7,802 nt of DNA from Flavobacteriaceae bacterium. Its GTDB lineage: Bacteria > Bacteroidota > Bacteroidia > Flavobacteriales > Flavobacteriaceae. The notes under the pieces are model-generated. The model made no database searches. It saw only the letters and a program-made list of their open reading frames with translations, and was not told the DNA's origin. The DNA lies in assembly GCA_013042825.1 (NCBI GenBank), contig JABDPL010000220.1:1-7802 (forward strand), read 5' to 3'. Shown here one piece after another: positions 1 to 6,350 of the stretch (position 1 is the first letter of the stretch; each line of letters opens with the position of its first letter). Made by a program: the position numbers and the translations under genes.

Positions 1-1
1 G

Positions 2-376
2 CAAGTGAGTGTTCATGCAAGATTATTACAAATCTTCTCATTAAATCTCGAGGCCTTCGTGAACGATCTCAAGGCAGGAGGAACATTCAAGGATACATTG
101 ATCCTGGTCTTTTCTGAATTCGGAAGGCGGTTAAAACAGAACGCGGCCGCAGGAACAGATCACGGCGCTGCTAACAACGTATTTGTTATCGGTGAAAACC
201 TCAAAAAACCGGGAATTTATAATCCCATGGATGATTTGATAAATCTTGATGAAATCGGAGATATCAGGTATAAAATCGATTTTCGTTCGATTTATTCCAG
301 TATTCTCAACCAATGGATGGAGGTTGATGATAAATCAATCCTCGATTCTACATTTGATCGGTTAGACTTCATTTAA
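2..376 (+). CDS. DUF1501 family protein, C-terminal part (5' end outside window)
   Basis: This is the last 124 codons of a DUF1501 protein. The frame is open to the left edge (CAA at 2-4, then GTG at 5-7), so the GTG is most likely an internal valine rather than a start. The residues running into HARLLQIFSLNLEAF fit the middle of the family, not an N-terminus. Seen: a strand ending ILVFSEFGRR, then GTDHGAANNVFVIG, and near the end DFRSIYSSILNQWM. The SEFGR and TDHG motifs are the hallmark of DUF1501, which belongs to the alkaline-phosphatase/sulfatase-like superfamily; the TDHG histidine is a likely metal ligand. Members are usually exported (often Tat-dependent) and in Bacteroidota commonly lie next to a DUF1800 gene, which would be expected upstream. 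The substrate is unknown. The TAA at 374-376 gives a normal C-terminus. The family call is firm. Confidence 0.9.
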   Translation, partial: QVSVHARLLQIFSLNLEAFVNDLKAGGTFKDTLILVFSEFGRRLKQNAAAGTDHGAANNVFVIGENLKKPGIYNPMDDLINLDEIGDIRYKIDFRSIYSSILNQWMEVDDKSILDSTFDRLDFI

Positions 377-423
377 GGGGTCGTTTATTGAAATTGATCG
401 ATAAAATCTTTGACTTGATAGAA

Positions 424-431
424 TAATTTTG
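424..431 (+). promoter_or_regulatory. Possible Bacteroidota -7 promoter element for the lipoprotein gene
   Basis: TAATTTTG fits the Bacteroidota sigma-ABfr -7 consensus TAnnTTTG exactly and lies about 70 bp before the ATG at 500. The expected TTTG/TTG -33 element is not at the right distance: the nearest, TTTG at 409-412, leaves only 11 bp between the elements. The motif could therefore be chance in AT-rich DNA. The surrounding gap 377-499 shows no convincing terminator after the DUF1501 gene and no SD sequence; a run of nine A directly precedes the ATG. Confidence 0.3.
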
Positions 432-499
432 GGAAATTTATTGATATCAGCAATTAATGATTACATTTAATCAGCTATTAACCAATATTTTAAAAAAAA

Positions 500-1420
500 A
501 TGAGATCATTTTTCCAAATTTTAACAATTGCTGCTTTTATCGCATTCTATGGATGTAACGTTGAAAGCGTTTCAGAGCCGGAGATCGGTATTGAAAATCA
601 AGAAAGAAGTACAAAAGGTTGTGAAACAGCCTTTGCATATACTGAAGACGGCTGTTTCGATCAGTATGGATTCAATCGCTGGGGTTGGACATTAGGCCCT
701 TTGTCTGAAGGCTATGTAGGCGACTTCGATATATATGCAGGAGCCGGTAAATGCGATATCGGTAAAGGCATGCTCGTAGGTACGCTTGAGGTTGACTACA
801 CCGATGGCACCCTAACTGTTGAGTACAAAGCAAATCCAGGTTATGGATGGTTTGAAACCCATCTGTATGTGGGTAGTGAGCCAATACCAAGCCATCCGAA
901 AAATGGCAAACCGACTGTTGCACCAGGCCAGTATGGTAACCAGAATGAGATTTCCGAAGGAGCTTCTACTGACAGCTATGTAATTGATGGTCTTTCCGGT
1001 GATATCTATATTATCGCACATGCTGTGGTATGTGAGTTTGAAGAATGTGAGGTAGATCCTGGCACACTTAAAGCTGCAGCTGATAAAGTTTGTTTAAAAG
1101 ACGGATTTGCAACACTAGAAGCCTACCCTGATGGAAATGCGGTTGTTCCTGATGGATATCAAGTATTATATGTGTTGACTCAAGGTGCTGAGTTGGTGAT
1201 TATAGGAGTAAATACCGATCCTATTTTTGAGGTAGATGCTGTAGGTTTATACACCATACATACTTTGGTATATGACCCAGCTACTTTAGATCTCGGAATT
1301 GTAGTTCCTGGAGTTACAACAGGATTTGATGTGTTTGGACTTCTTATCGCTGGCGGTGGAGATATTTGTGCTGGCCTAGACGTGGCAGGAGCACCGATTT
1401 TAGTTGAAAAATGTGACTGA
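500..1420 (+). CDS. Predicted two-module surface lipoprotein
   Basis: This is a 306-residue exported protein of unknown function. The N-terminus MRSFFQILTIAAFIAFYGC is a signal peptide with Cys19 in a loose lipobox (F-Y-G-C), so lipidation is likely but not certain. Two modules follow. Module 1 (about residues 38-183) begins CETAFAY, then has FNRWGWT, YAGAGKCDIGKG, ETHLYVG, TVAPGQYG and GDIYIIAHAVVC. I recognise this pattern from secreted flavobacterial proteins. Module 2 (about 184-306) has VPDGYQVLYVLT, YTIHTLVYDP, TLDLGIVVPG and GGGDICAGLDVAGA, ending VEKC. It resembles a beta-rich repeat usually found several times in very large Bacteroidota surface proteins; here it occurs once. Cysteines 41, 52, 85, 178, 183, 198, 290 and 305 could form disulfides outside the cytoplasm. 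No catalytic motif is evident. A role in adhesion or surface display is a guess. The gene is probably monocistronic, ending at the hairpin just downstream. Confidence 0.85.
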   Translation: MRSFFQILTIAAFIAFYGCNVESVSEPEIGIENQERSTKGCETAFAYTEDGCFDQYGFNRWGWTLGPLSEGYVGDFDIYAGAGKCDIGKGMLVGTLEVDYTDGTLTVEYKANPGYGWFETHLYVGSEPIPSHPKNGKPTVAPGQYGNQNEISEGASTDSYVIDGLSGDIYIIAHAVVCEFEECEVDPGTLKAAADKVCLKDGFATLEAYPDGNAVVPDGYQVLYVLTQGAELVIIGVNTDPIFEVDAVGLYTIHTLVYDPATLDLGIVVPGVTTGFDVFGLLIAGGGDICAGLDVAGAPILVEKCD

Positions 1421-1436
1421 TTTAAAATCTGTATAT

Positions 1437-1471
1437 AAAAAAAGGCGCGTTCTAAAAAACGCGCCTTTTTT
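1437..1471. terminator. Bidirectional rho-independent terminator
   Basis: Seven A (1437-1443) precede a perfect 8-bp GC-rich stem, GGCGCGTT (1444-1451) with AACGCGCC (1458-1465), closed by a 6-nt loop and followed by six T (1466-1471). The flanking A and T runs can pair and extend the stem. The hairpin works in both directions: it ends the + lipoprotein gene (stop 17 bp before the A run) and the - strand operon. The - strand stop codon TAA (1472-1470) overlaps the last base pair of T tract. Confidence 0.93.
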
Positions 1472-2609
1472 AGTTGTATTTCACTTTTCGAAGAATCCGT
1501 GCAGCTTCCTTATACGATGACCAGGTTTCCCAACTATGTTTTTTAAGAAAAGGTCTGGCAATTCTCAATTTGTTGATCGCCTCGTCAAATCCGTTAAAAT
1601 AACATATGAGATAAGTAACCGATAAATTTCGGAGGTCCCGCTCTTCATCAGGTCTTAAGGGAATTTCAGATTTCAGCTTATTGAGCAGGGCGTTATTGGC
1701 ATTGTAAATATGGTACAATATCTTCTTGCTGTATTCAGGCGGTTCAAAGAGTAAGGTTGTGTCTATGTTGTAATTGGCATTGTCATCAAAGCTTATAATG
1801 GTTTCTTCCAGGCGGAAGTACTTGTCCTGATTCTGTAGTCCTAAATTCACGTATTCAATGATCTTGAATGAGTTATCATCGAACTTTATCGATACTTCAT
1901 CAAGAGCCGAATAGAACAGTCGTACCTGTTCGTTTATGAGTTCGATGTCAACCCTTGAGTAAAAAACCTCCTCACCAACTTCCTTCTTTTGCCCCGCCCA
2001 GCAAACCACGAAATACTCTTTGAATACCTGATATCTCGGGCTGTAGTCTTTCCGCATATTCATAAAGTCGAATACCCCGTCCAATGTATATTTTATATTG
2101 TTTTGGGCATGACTCTCTATAGAACTGACTATTTGTGAATTGACGTCTCGTATCTCAATATCAAATACCTTCGGAACACTCATGCTACCTTCTCGCAGAA
2201 AGACCGAGCCGCCGTAATATTTCCAGATATTGCGCCTTAAGGAGGTGATCTTTCCCTTAGATTTTGCCCTTACGGTGACGAGTCCCACAACTTTGTCATC
2301 AGGTAAATGTGGAAAGGGAATGTTTTCATACTGAACAATTGGGGGATTGCTCAGATAGGCATTGATCAGGTTTTGAATTTTACTGTCATCGAAGAAATCG
2401 ACCCCAACAATTTTGTTGTCCTCATCTTCAACCCCGATAACGATATATGAGTTGTTCTCAGGGTTGCTGTTTGACAACGCACAGATATGCTTCAGGAATT
2501 TAGCCTTTCCTTCTTTCTGGCTAATATCTATCTTCCGCTTTTTGTCGTAAAAGCTGTTTTCATCGTTGTGGGCTAGCAGGTTTTTTATAAGCAGGCGTTT
2601 GTTGATCAT
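1470..2609 (-). CDS. AlbA_2 (Schlafen-type) putative nucleic-acid-binding protein
   Basis: This 379-residue protein, probably cytoplasmic, has an N-terminal AlbA_2 domain at about residues 15-145. The recognisable core is KFLKHICALSNSNP (38-50) followed by SYIVIGVED (54-62) and KIVGVDFF (66-73), then VVGLVTVRA (107-115) and VFLREGSMS (136-144), the usual order in this family. Such proteins are often annotated as 'ATP-binding' or as transcriptional regulators; AlbA-like folds bind RNA or DNA, but the function of most members is unproven. The usual N-x-x-G-G before the IGVED strand is replaced by NPENNS, a divergent version. Residues 150-379 are charged and mixed alpha/beta, with no HTH or ATPase motif that I recognise. 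The ATG shares one base with the TGA of the upstream dehydrogenase (TGATG), which implies translational coupling. The stop codon lies at the foot of the shared terminator. No signal peptide or membrane segment is visible. Confidence 0.83.
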   Translation of the reverse strand: MINKRLLIKNLLAHNDENSFYDKKRKIDISQKEGKAKFLKHICALSNSNPENNSYIVIGVEDEDNKIVGVDFFDDSKIQNLINAYLSNPPIVQYENIPFPHLPDDKVVGLVTVRAKSKGKITSLRRNIWKYYGGSVFLREGSMSVPKVFDIEIRDVNSQIVSSIESHAQNNIKYTLDGVFDFMNMRKDYSPRYQVFKEYFVVCWAGQKKEVGEEVFYSRVDIELINEQVRLFYSALDEVSIKFDDNSFKIIEYVNLGLQNQDKYFRLEETIISFDDNANYNIDTTLLFEPPEYSKKILYHIYNANNALLNKLKSEIPLRPDEERDLRNLSVTYLICYFNGFDEAINKLRIARPFLKKHSWETWSSYKEAARILRKVKYN

Positions 2610-3361
2610 CAGTCACTCTTTTTCACGGTAACACTGTTGGCCTGGGCGGTTGGAAAGACCAACAGATCGGCAATGGTCACATGTGGTGGTCTTGTCAGGG
2701 TAAAATGGATAATATCGGCAATGTCTTCAGGCTGAAGCGCCTTGTAGCCCTGATAAACCGTATTGGCTTTGGGATCGCCCTTAAAGCGCACTTCGGAAAA
2801 CTCGGTTTCAACCAGGCCAGGATTGATCGCTGACACCTTAATATCGTACGGATTCAGGTCTATTCGCATGCCGTCGGTTATTGCAATTACGGCATGCTTG
2901 CTAGCGCAATACACATTTCCCCTGGGATAAACTTCCTTTCCCGCAGATGATCCTATATTGATGATATGTCCGGACTTTCGTTCTACCATCTGCGGAATAA
3001 TAGCCTTGCTGACATAGAGCAGGCCTTTTACATTGATATCCATCATGGCATCCCAGTCGTCAACACTGCCTTCATTCACAGGATCCAATCCATGGGCATT
3101 CCCCGCATTATTTATCAGTATGTCAACTTTTTTAAATGATTTGGGCAAGGATTCAATGGCATTAAAAACAGCAGTTTTGTCGCGTACATCAAATTTTAAG
3201 GTATGCACATCGGTCTCCTTTGCCAGTTCCTGTTTTAATTGATCAAGCCTGCCTTTGCGCCTGCCGCATATAATCAGCCGGAAACCATTTCTGGCAAGAT
3301 TTCTGGCAGTTGCCATGCCAATTCCGCTTGTCGCACCTGTTATAAAAGCCGTTCTTTTCAT
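2609..3361 (-). CDS. SDR family NADP-dependent oxidoreductase, YdfG-like
   Basis: This is a classical short-chain dehydrogenase/reductase of 250 residues, the normal family length. Seen: the nucleotide-binding loop TGATSGIG (8-15), Arg34-Arg35 after the second strand (which favours NADP(H) over NAD(H)), Asp58, NNAG (84-87), Asn110, Ser138, and the catalytic Tyr151-x3-Lys155 in YCASK, then NPG at 180-182. The sequence resembles E. coli YdfG (3-hydroxy acid dehydrogenase, acting on serine, L-allo-threonine and related 3-hydroxy acids) along its length, including VEDW-like VDDWDAM, MVERKSGHIINIGS and EVRFKGD. A similar cytosolic substrate range is inferred, not shown. It is the second gene of the minus-strand operon: 20 bp after the aldo/keto reductase stop and overlapping the AlbA_2 start by one base. 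The ATG at 3361 places the Rossmann motif at residue 8, as expected. All catalytic residues are intact. Confidence 0.93.
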   Translation of the reverse strand: MKRTAFITGATSGIGMATARNLARNGFRLIICGRRKGRLDQLKQELAKETDVHTLKFDVRDKTAVFNAIESLPKSFKKVDILINNAGNAHGLDPVNEGSVDDWDAMMDINVKGLLYVSKAIIPQMVERKSGHIINIGSSAGKEVYPRGNVYCASKHAVIAITDGMRIDLNPYDIKVSAINPGLVETEFSEVRFKGDPKANTVYQGYKALQPEDIADIIHFTLTRPPHVTIADLLVFPTAQANSVTVKKSD

Positions 3362-3381
3362 ATGCTATCTCTGATGTGTGT

Positions 3382-4257
3382 TTATGGTACCTTATGTCCC
3401 TGACTCGCTACCAGTAATGAAAACCAATCCTCAAGATCAAGATCTATAGACACAGCACCTATCGCTCTTTTAAGACGATCGGGATTTGTCGTGCCGACAA
3501 CCGGATGAACGTCAGCCGGGTGTTTTAATATCCAGGCAAGGGCCAATTGGTCTTCTGTTGCATCGTATTTGTCTAATAAAGGTTCCATGGCAGCATGTAT
3601 CCGTTCGGTCTGCTCATTGTCATTTCTGAATAACGTTCCAAGGGGAGACCAGGCCATGGGAATCATTTTCTTAATCATCACCTGATCTAATGTGCCATCG
3701 TGCATGGCCTCGAATTGTGTGATGGAGAATTCTACCTGATTGACCATCACCGGAACTTCACTTGAGATTAAATCAACCTGCGAAGGAGTGAAGTTTGAAA
3801 CACCAAAATCGATGATCTTGCCCTCTTGAGCAAGCTTTGCAATAGCCTCCATGACTTCCTGCGGATGCATCAGCGGGCTCGGTCGATGCAATAGGAACAG
3901 ATCGAGATAATCGGTTTGAAGGTATTTCAATGAGGCCTCTGCCGATTCAATGATATAGTCTTTTGAATAGTCATAATGCTTAACGGTATTAGGCCTTCTA
4001 TCGCAAATATATTGAATACCACATTTCGAGATGAGGCGCAGATGATCCCTCGAAATACCGCTTTTCGAGAAGGCATGCCCAAAGGCTTCTTCGGTGGTGT
4101 AGCCGCCGTAGATGTCGGCATGGTCAAATGAATTGATCCCAAGGTCAAGACAATGGTTTAGAAGGGATATCATCCCTGCTCTATCCATTTCCTTTCCCCA
4201 TTTGCCCCATGTCATGGTCCCGGAAATGATTCTGGAAAATTTTGGTCGACTCATCAT
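3382..4257 (-). CDS. Aldo/keto reductase, YdhF-like
   Basis: This is a 291-residue TIM-barrel oxidoreductase of the aldo/keto reductase superfamily, expected to be cytosolic and to reduce carbonyl compounds with NADPH. The catalytic tetrad is intact: Asp45 and Tyr50 in FDHADIYGGY, Lys78 in SKCG, and His124 in LLHRP. Also seen are GVSNFTPSQ (152-160), VNQVEFS, MAWSPLG and the C-terminal cofactor region PVVGTTNPDRLKRA. HADIYGGY, KCGIQ, HRPSPLMHPQEV and FGVSNFTPSQ closely match E. coli YdhF as I recall it, so a YdhF-like call is justified; the physiological substrate is unknown. The start is a tandem ATG-ATG at 4257/4254, and either could be used. It is the promoter-proximal gene of the minus-strand operon, facing the MoxR gene across a 155-bp divergent region. 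Only a weak AGG lies before the start. Length and motifs are normal for the family. Confidence 0.93.
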   Translation of the reverse strand: MMSRPKFSRIISGTMTWGKWGKEMDRAGMISLLNHCLDLGINSFDHADIYGGYTTEEAFGHAFSKSGISRDHLRLISKCGIQYICDRRPNTVKHYDYSKDYIIESAEASLKYLQTDYLDLFLLHRPSPLMHPQEVMEAIAKLAQEGKIIDFGVSNFTPSQVDLISSEVPVMVNQVEFSITQFEAMHDGTLDQVMIKKMIPMAWSPLGTLFRNDNEQTERIHAAMEPLLDKYDATEDQLALAWILKHPADVHPVVGTTNPDRLKRAIGAVSIDLDLEDWFSLLVASQGHKVP

Positions 4258-4412
4258 CCTGATTTTTCACTTTAAAATTAGCATATCAAATGCTTATAAA
4301 GTCTTTTAAACACTGGTTTTTTTAACCAATTATTAACAGCGGCACATCGATAATTTTAACAATTTGCGAAGGTTAACTAAGAGCGTTAATTTCATCACCT
4401 AAATATTCAGTA
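4258..4412. promoter_or_regulatory. Divergent intergenic region with promoters for both operons
   Basis: The 155 bp between the reductase operon (-) and the MoxR operon (+) must hold the promoters of both, by position. It is AT-rich. The best + strand candidate is TAATTTTA (4351-4358), one base off TAnnTTTG, with no -33 element at proper spacing; the same octamer occurs in minus-strand sense near the reductase start. Several TTAAC words occur between 4321 and 4375 (including palindromic GTTAAC) and could be operator pieces or chance. No promoter can be fixed by eye, and no SD precedes the MoxR ATG at 4413. Confidence 0.4.
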
Positions 4413-5417
4413 ATGATAGAGGAACAACAGACGATTGATATTCAGCAGATAAATGAAAAAATAGAGAAAGAAAGTGCTTTTATAGACCTGCTTACTCTGG
4501 AGATGAATAAAGTAATCGTAGGTCAGAGACACATGATTGAACGGTTGTTCATCGGCCTGCTGGGGCAGGGTCATATCCTGTTGGAAGGCGTACCAGGGCT
4601 GGCCAAGACCCTTGCGATTAATACGCTTTCTCAAGCCGTTGACGGCAGTTTCAGCAGGATTCAGTTTACACCGGATCTCTTGCCGGCAGATGTTGTTGGG
4701 ACCCTTATTTACAACATGAAGCAGAATGATTTTTCGATAAAAAAAGGGCCCATATTTGCCAACTTCGTGTTAGCTGACGAAATAAACAGGGCTCCGGCTA
4801 AAGTGCAATCAGCCTTATTGGAGGCCATGCAGGAGAAACAGGTCACTATCGGTGATGAGACTTTTATCCTTGACAAACCCTTCCTTGTAATGGCCACACA
4901 AAATCCCATAGAACAGGAAGGAACCTATCCCTTACCAGAGGCACAGGTTGACCGGTTTATGTTGAAAACGGTTATCGATTACCCGCAAATGGAAGAGGAA
5001 CAACTTATCGTTCGCTCTAACCTGCGGTCGAATTATGAAACCGTCAATCCGGTGGTCTCCCTTGAACAAATACTATCTGCCCAGGCAGTTGTTCGAGGGG
5101 TTTATATGGATGAGAAAATAGAACGCTATATACTGGATATTGTGTTTGCCACACGATATCCTGAAAAGTATAAACTGGCAGGTCTACAACCCCTTATTTC
5201 ATTCGGTGCTTCGCCCAGGGGAAGTATCAACCTGGCACTTGCAGCAAAATGCTATGCTTTCATCAAGCATAGAGGTTATGTTATTCCTGAAGATGTCAGG
5301 GCAGTTGTTCATGACGTCCTGCGGCATCGCATTGGCATTACTTATGAAGCCGAAGCTGAAAACGTAACCAGCGAAGATATAATCAATAAAATAGTTAACG
5401 AGATCGAAGTACCATAG
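4413..5417 (+). CDS. MoxR family AAA+ ATPase (Bat-type locus)
   Basis: This is a 334-residue cytosolic AAA+ ATPase of the MoxR family, about the normal length. Seen: a helical N-terminus, VIVGQRHMIERL (34-45), Walker A GVPGLAKT (59-66) after LLE, the MoxR-typical FTPDLLPADVVGT (85-97), Walker B FVLADEINRAP (118-128), sensor 1 ATQNP (161-165) followed by IEQEGTYPLPEAQVDRF (166-182), and sensor 2 in FGASPRGS. All ATP-binding and hydrolysis residues are present. MoxR proteins are thought to act as chaperones that insert metals or remodel partners carrying VWA domains; the next gene encodes such a protein (DUF58) 44 bp downstream, the standard pairing. It is the first gene of the right-hand operon. 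The Bacteroides homologues belong to the aerotolerance locus, but a stress role here is inference. The ATG at 4413 is the first sensible start; it has no SD, as is common in Bacteroidota. Confidence 0.96.
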   Translation: MIEEQQTIDIQQINEKIEKESAFIDLLTLEMNKVIVGQRHMIERLFIGLLGQGHILLEGVPGLAKTLAINTLSQAVDGSFSRIQFTPDLLPADVVGTLIYNMKQNDFSIKKGPIFANFVLADEINRAPAKVQSALLEAMQEKQVTIGDETFILDKPFLVMATQNPIEQEGTYPLPEAQVDRFMLKTVIDYPQMEEEQLIVRSNLRSNYETVNPVVSLEQILSAQAVVRGVYMDEKIERYILDIVFATRYPEKYKLAGLQPLISFGASPRGSINLALAAKCYAFIKHRGYVIPEDVRAVVHDVLRHRIGITYEAEAENVTSEDIINKIVNEIEVP

Positions 5418-5461
5418 AGAGCGATTGGTTCTACCTGATTAAATGCTAGTTGAATCCTGCT

Positions 5462-6328
5462 ATGGATACGAAGGAATTACTTAAGCGAGTTCGAAAGATC
5501 GAAATAAAGACCAGGCGTCTTTCAGATCATATATTCGGGGGGGAATACCACTCAACCTTTAAAGGACGTGGTATGACTTTCAGTGAGGTGCGTCAGTACC
5601 AGTATGGTGACGATGTTCGATCTATCGACTGGAATGTCACGGCGCGCTATAATGAACCCTTTGTAAAGGTTTTTGAAGAAGAGCGCGAACTAACCATGAT
5701 GTTGATGGTTGATGTCTCCGGATCTGAACTCTTCGGTACGGTAAAGCGGTTCAAGAAAGAAATTATAACGGAGATTGCGGCTACGCTTGCGTTTTCCGCT
5801 ACCCAGAATAATGATAAAATCGGTTTGATACTCTTTTCAGATATAATCGAATTATACATACCCCCGAAGAAAGGAAGATCTCATGTTCTCAGGATAATCA
5901 GGGAATTGATCGAATTTGAACCCAAAAGCCGAAATACGGATATCACACATGCATTGAAATTCCTGTCGAATGTTCAAAAGAAACGGGCCATCGTCTTTAT
6001 GATGTCAGATTTTATTACCGATGATTATAAACATGACCTGAAGATCGGGGCTAAGCGGCATGACGTAACCGGTATTAGGGTTTATGATCGCCATGAAGAA
6101 AGTATCCCGAACCTGGGTATGGTCAATATGCTTGATGAGGAAACCGGAGAATATATGCTGGTGAATACCGCCTCAAAAAAGATGCGTCGGAATTACTCCC
6201 AATACTATAGCGAGCGTGTGAACTATTTCAAGGACAGTTTTGCAAAATCAGGTGCCGGGGCCATCAATTGCCGGGTTGATGAAAGTTATGTGAAGAAACT
6301 ATTGGGTTATTTCAAACAAAGAGGCTGA
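5462..6328 (+). CDS. DUF58 protein with VWA-like fold
   Basis: This is a 288-residue DUF58 protein, probably cytosolic since no signal peptide or membrane helix is visible. I start it at ATG 5462 (MDTKELLKRVRKIEI). The frame allows a TTG four codons earlier at 5450, but MDTKELL is the usual N-terminus of flavobacterial homologues and neither start has an SD. Seen: the DUF58 signature FKGRGMTFSEVRQYQYGDD (33-51) followed by VRSIDWNVTARYNEP, and a von Willebrand A MIDAS site: Asp84-x-Ser86-x-Ser88 (DVSGS), Thr159 in RNTDITHAL, and Asp183 in MMSDF. An intact MIDAS suggests divalent-metal binding. In MoxR-DUF58 pairs this protein is the likely partner or client of the ATPase. It lies 44 bp after the MoxR stop and is followed almost at once by the next membrane-protein gene, so the three are probably co-transcribed. 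Confidence 0.95.
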   Translation: MDTKELLKRVRKIEIKTRRLSDHIFGGEYHSTFKGRGMTFSEVRQYQYGDDVRSIDWNVTARYNEPFVKVFEEERELTMMLMVDVSGSELFGTVKRFKKEIITEIAATLAFSATQNNDKIGLILFSDIIELYIPPKKGRSHVLRIIRELIEFEPKSRNTDITHALKFLSNVQKKRAIVFMMSDFITDDYKHDLKIGAKRHDVTGIRVYDRHEESIPNLGMVNMLDEETGEYMLVNTASKKMRRNYSQYYSERVNYFKDSFAKSGAGAINCRVDESYVKKLLGYFKQRG

Positions 6329-6338
6329 TATGATCGTC

Positions 6339-6343
6339 GGAGA
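6339..6343 (+). promoter_or_regulatory. Shine-Dalgarno-like GGAGA favouring the ATG at 6351
   Basis: GGAGA lies 7 nt before ATG 6351. That start gives a compact signal peptide (MKMKDLMMLL...). The competing ATG at 6330, one base after the DUF58 stop, also has a purine-rich AGAGG 5 nt upstream but yields a longer N-terminus with an acidic residue. SD use is generally weak in Bacteroidota, so this is only supporting evidence. Confidence 0.35.
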
Positions 6344-6350
6344 TTTACAT

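Noticed and set aside
5..7. GTG as the true start of the first gene
   Set aside because: The frame is open upstream to the window edge and the sequence that follows matches the interior, not the N-terminus, of DUF1501 proteins.
409..431. TTTG plus TAATTTTG as a complete Bacteroidota promoter
   Set aside because: The spacing between the elements is 11 bp, far short of about 19-21 bp; only the -7 element is kept, at low confidence.
812..1021. Antisense frames opposite the lipoprotein gene (also 672-923)
   Set aside because: The opposite strand carries recognised modules throughout; the antisense peptides have no motif, start context or promoter.
1470..4257. The AlbA_2/Schlafen gene as part of an anti-phage defence system
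   Set aside because: Its partners are ordinary metabolic reductases with intact housekeeping-type motifs; there is no nuclease, ATPase, toxin or mobile element nearby to support defence.
4314..4328. Small hairpin TGGTT-T5-AACCA in the divergent region
   Set aside because: Only a 5-bp AT-biased stem with no T run after it, between divergent genes where no terminator is needed; likely chance in AT-rich DNA.
5450..5461. TTG start for the DUF58 gene
   Set aside because: It adds only LNPA-type residues before the conserved MDTKELL N-terminus and has no ribosome-binding sequence; the ATG at 5462 is preferred.
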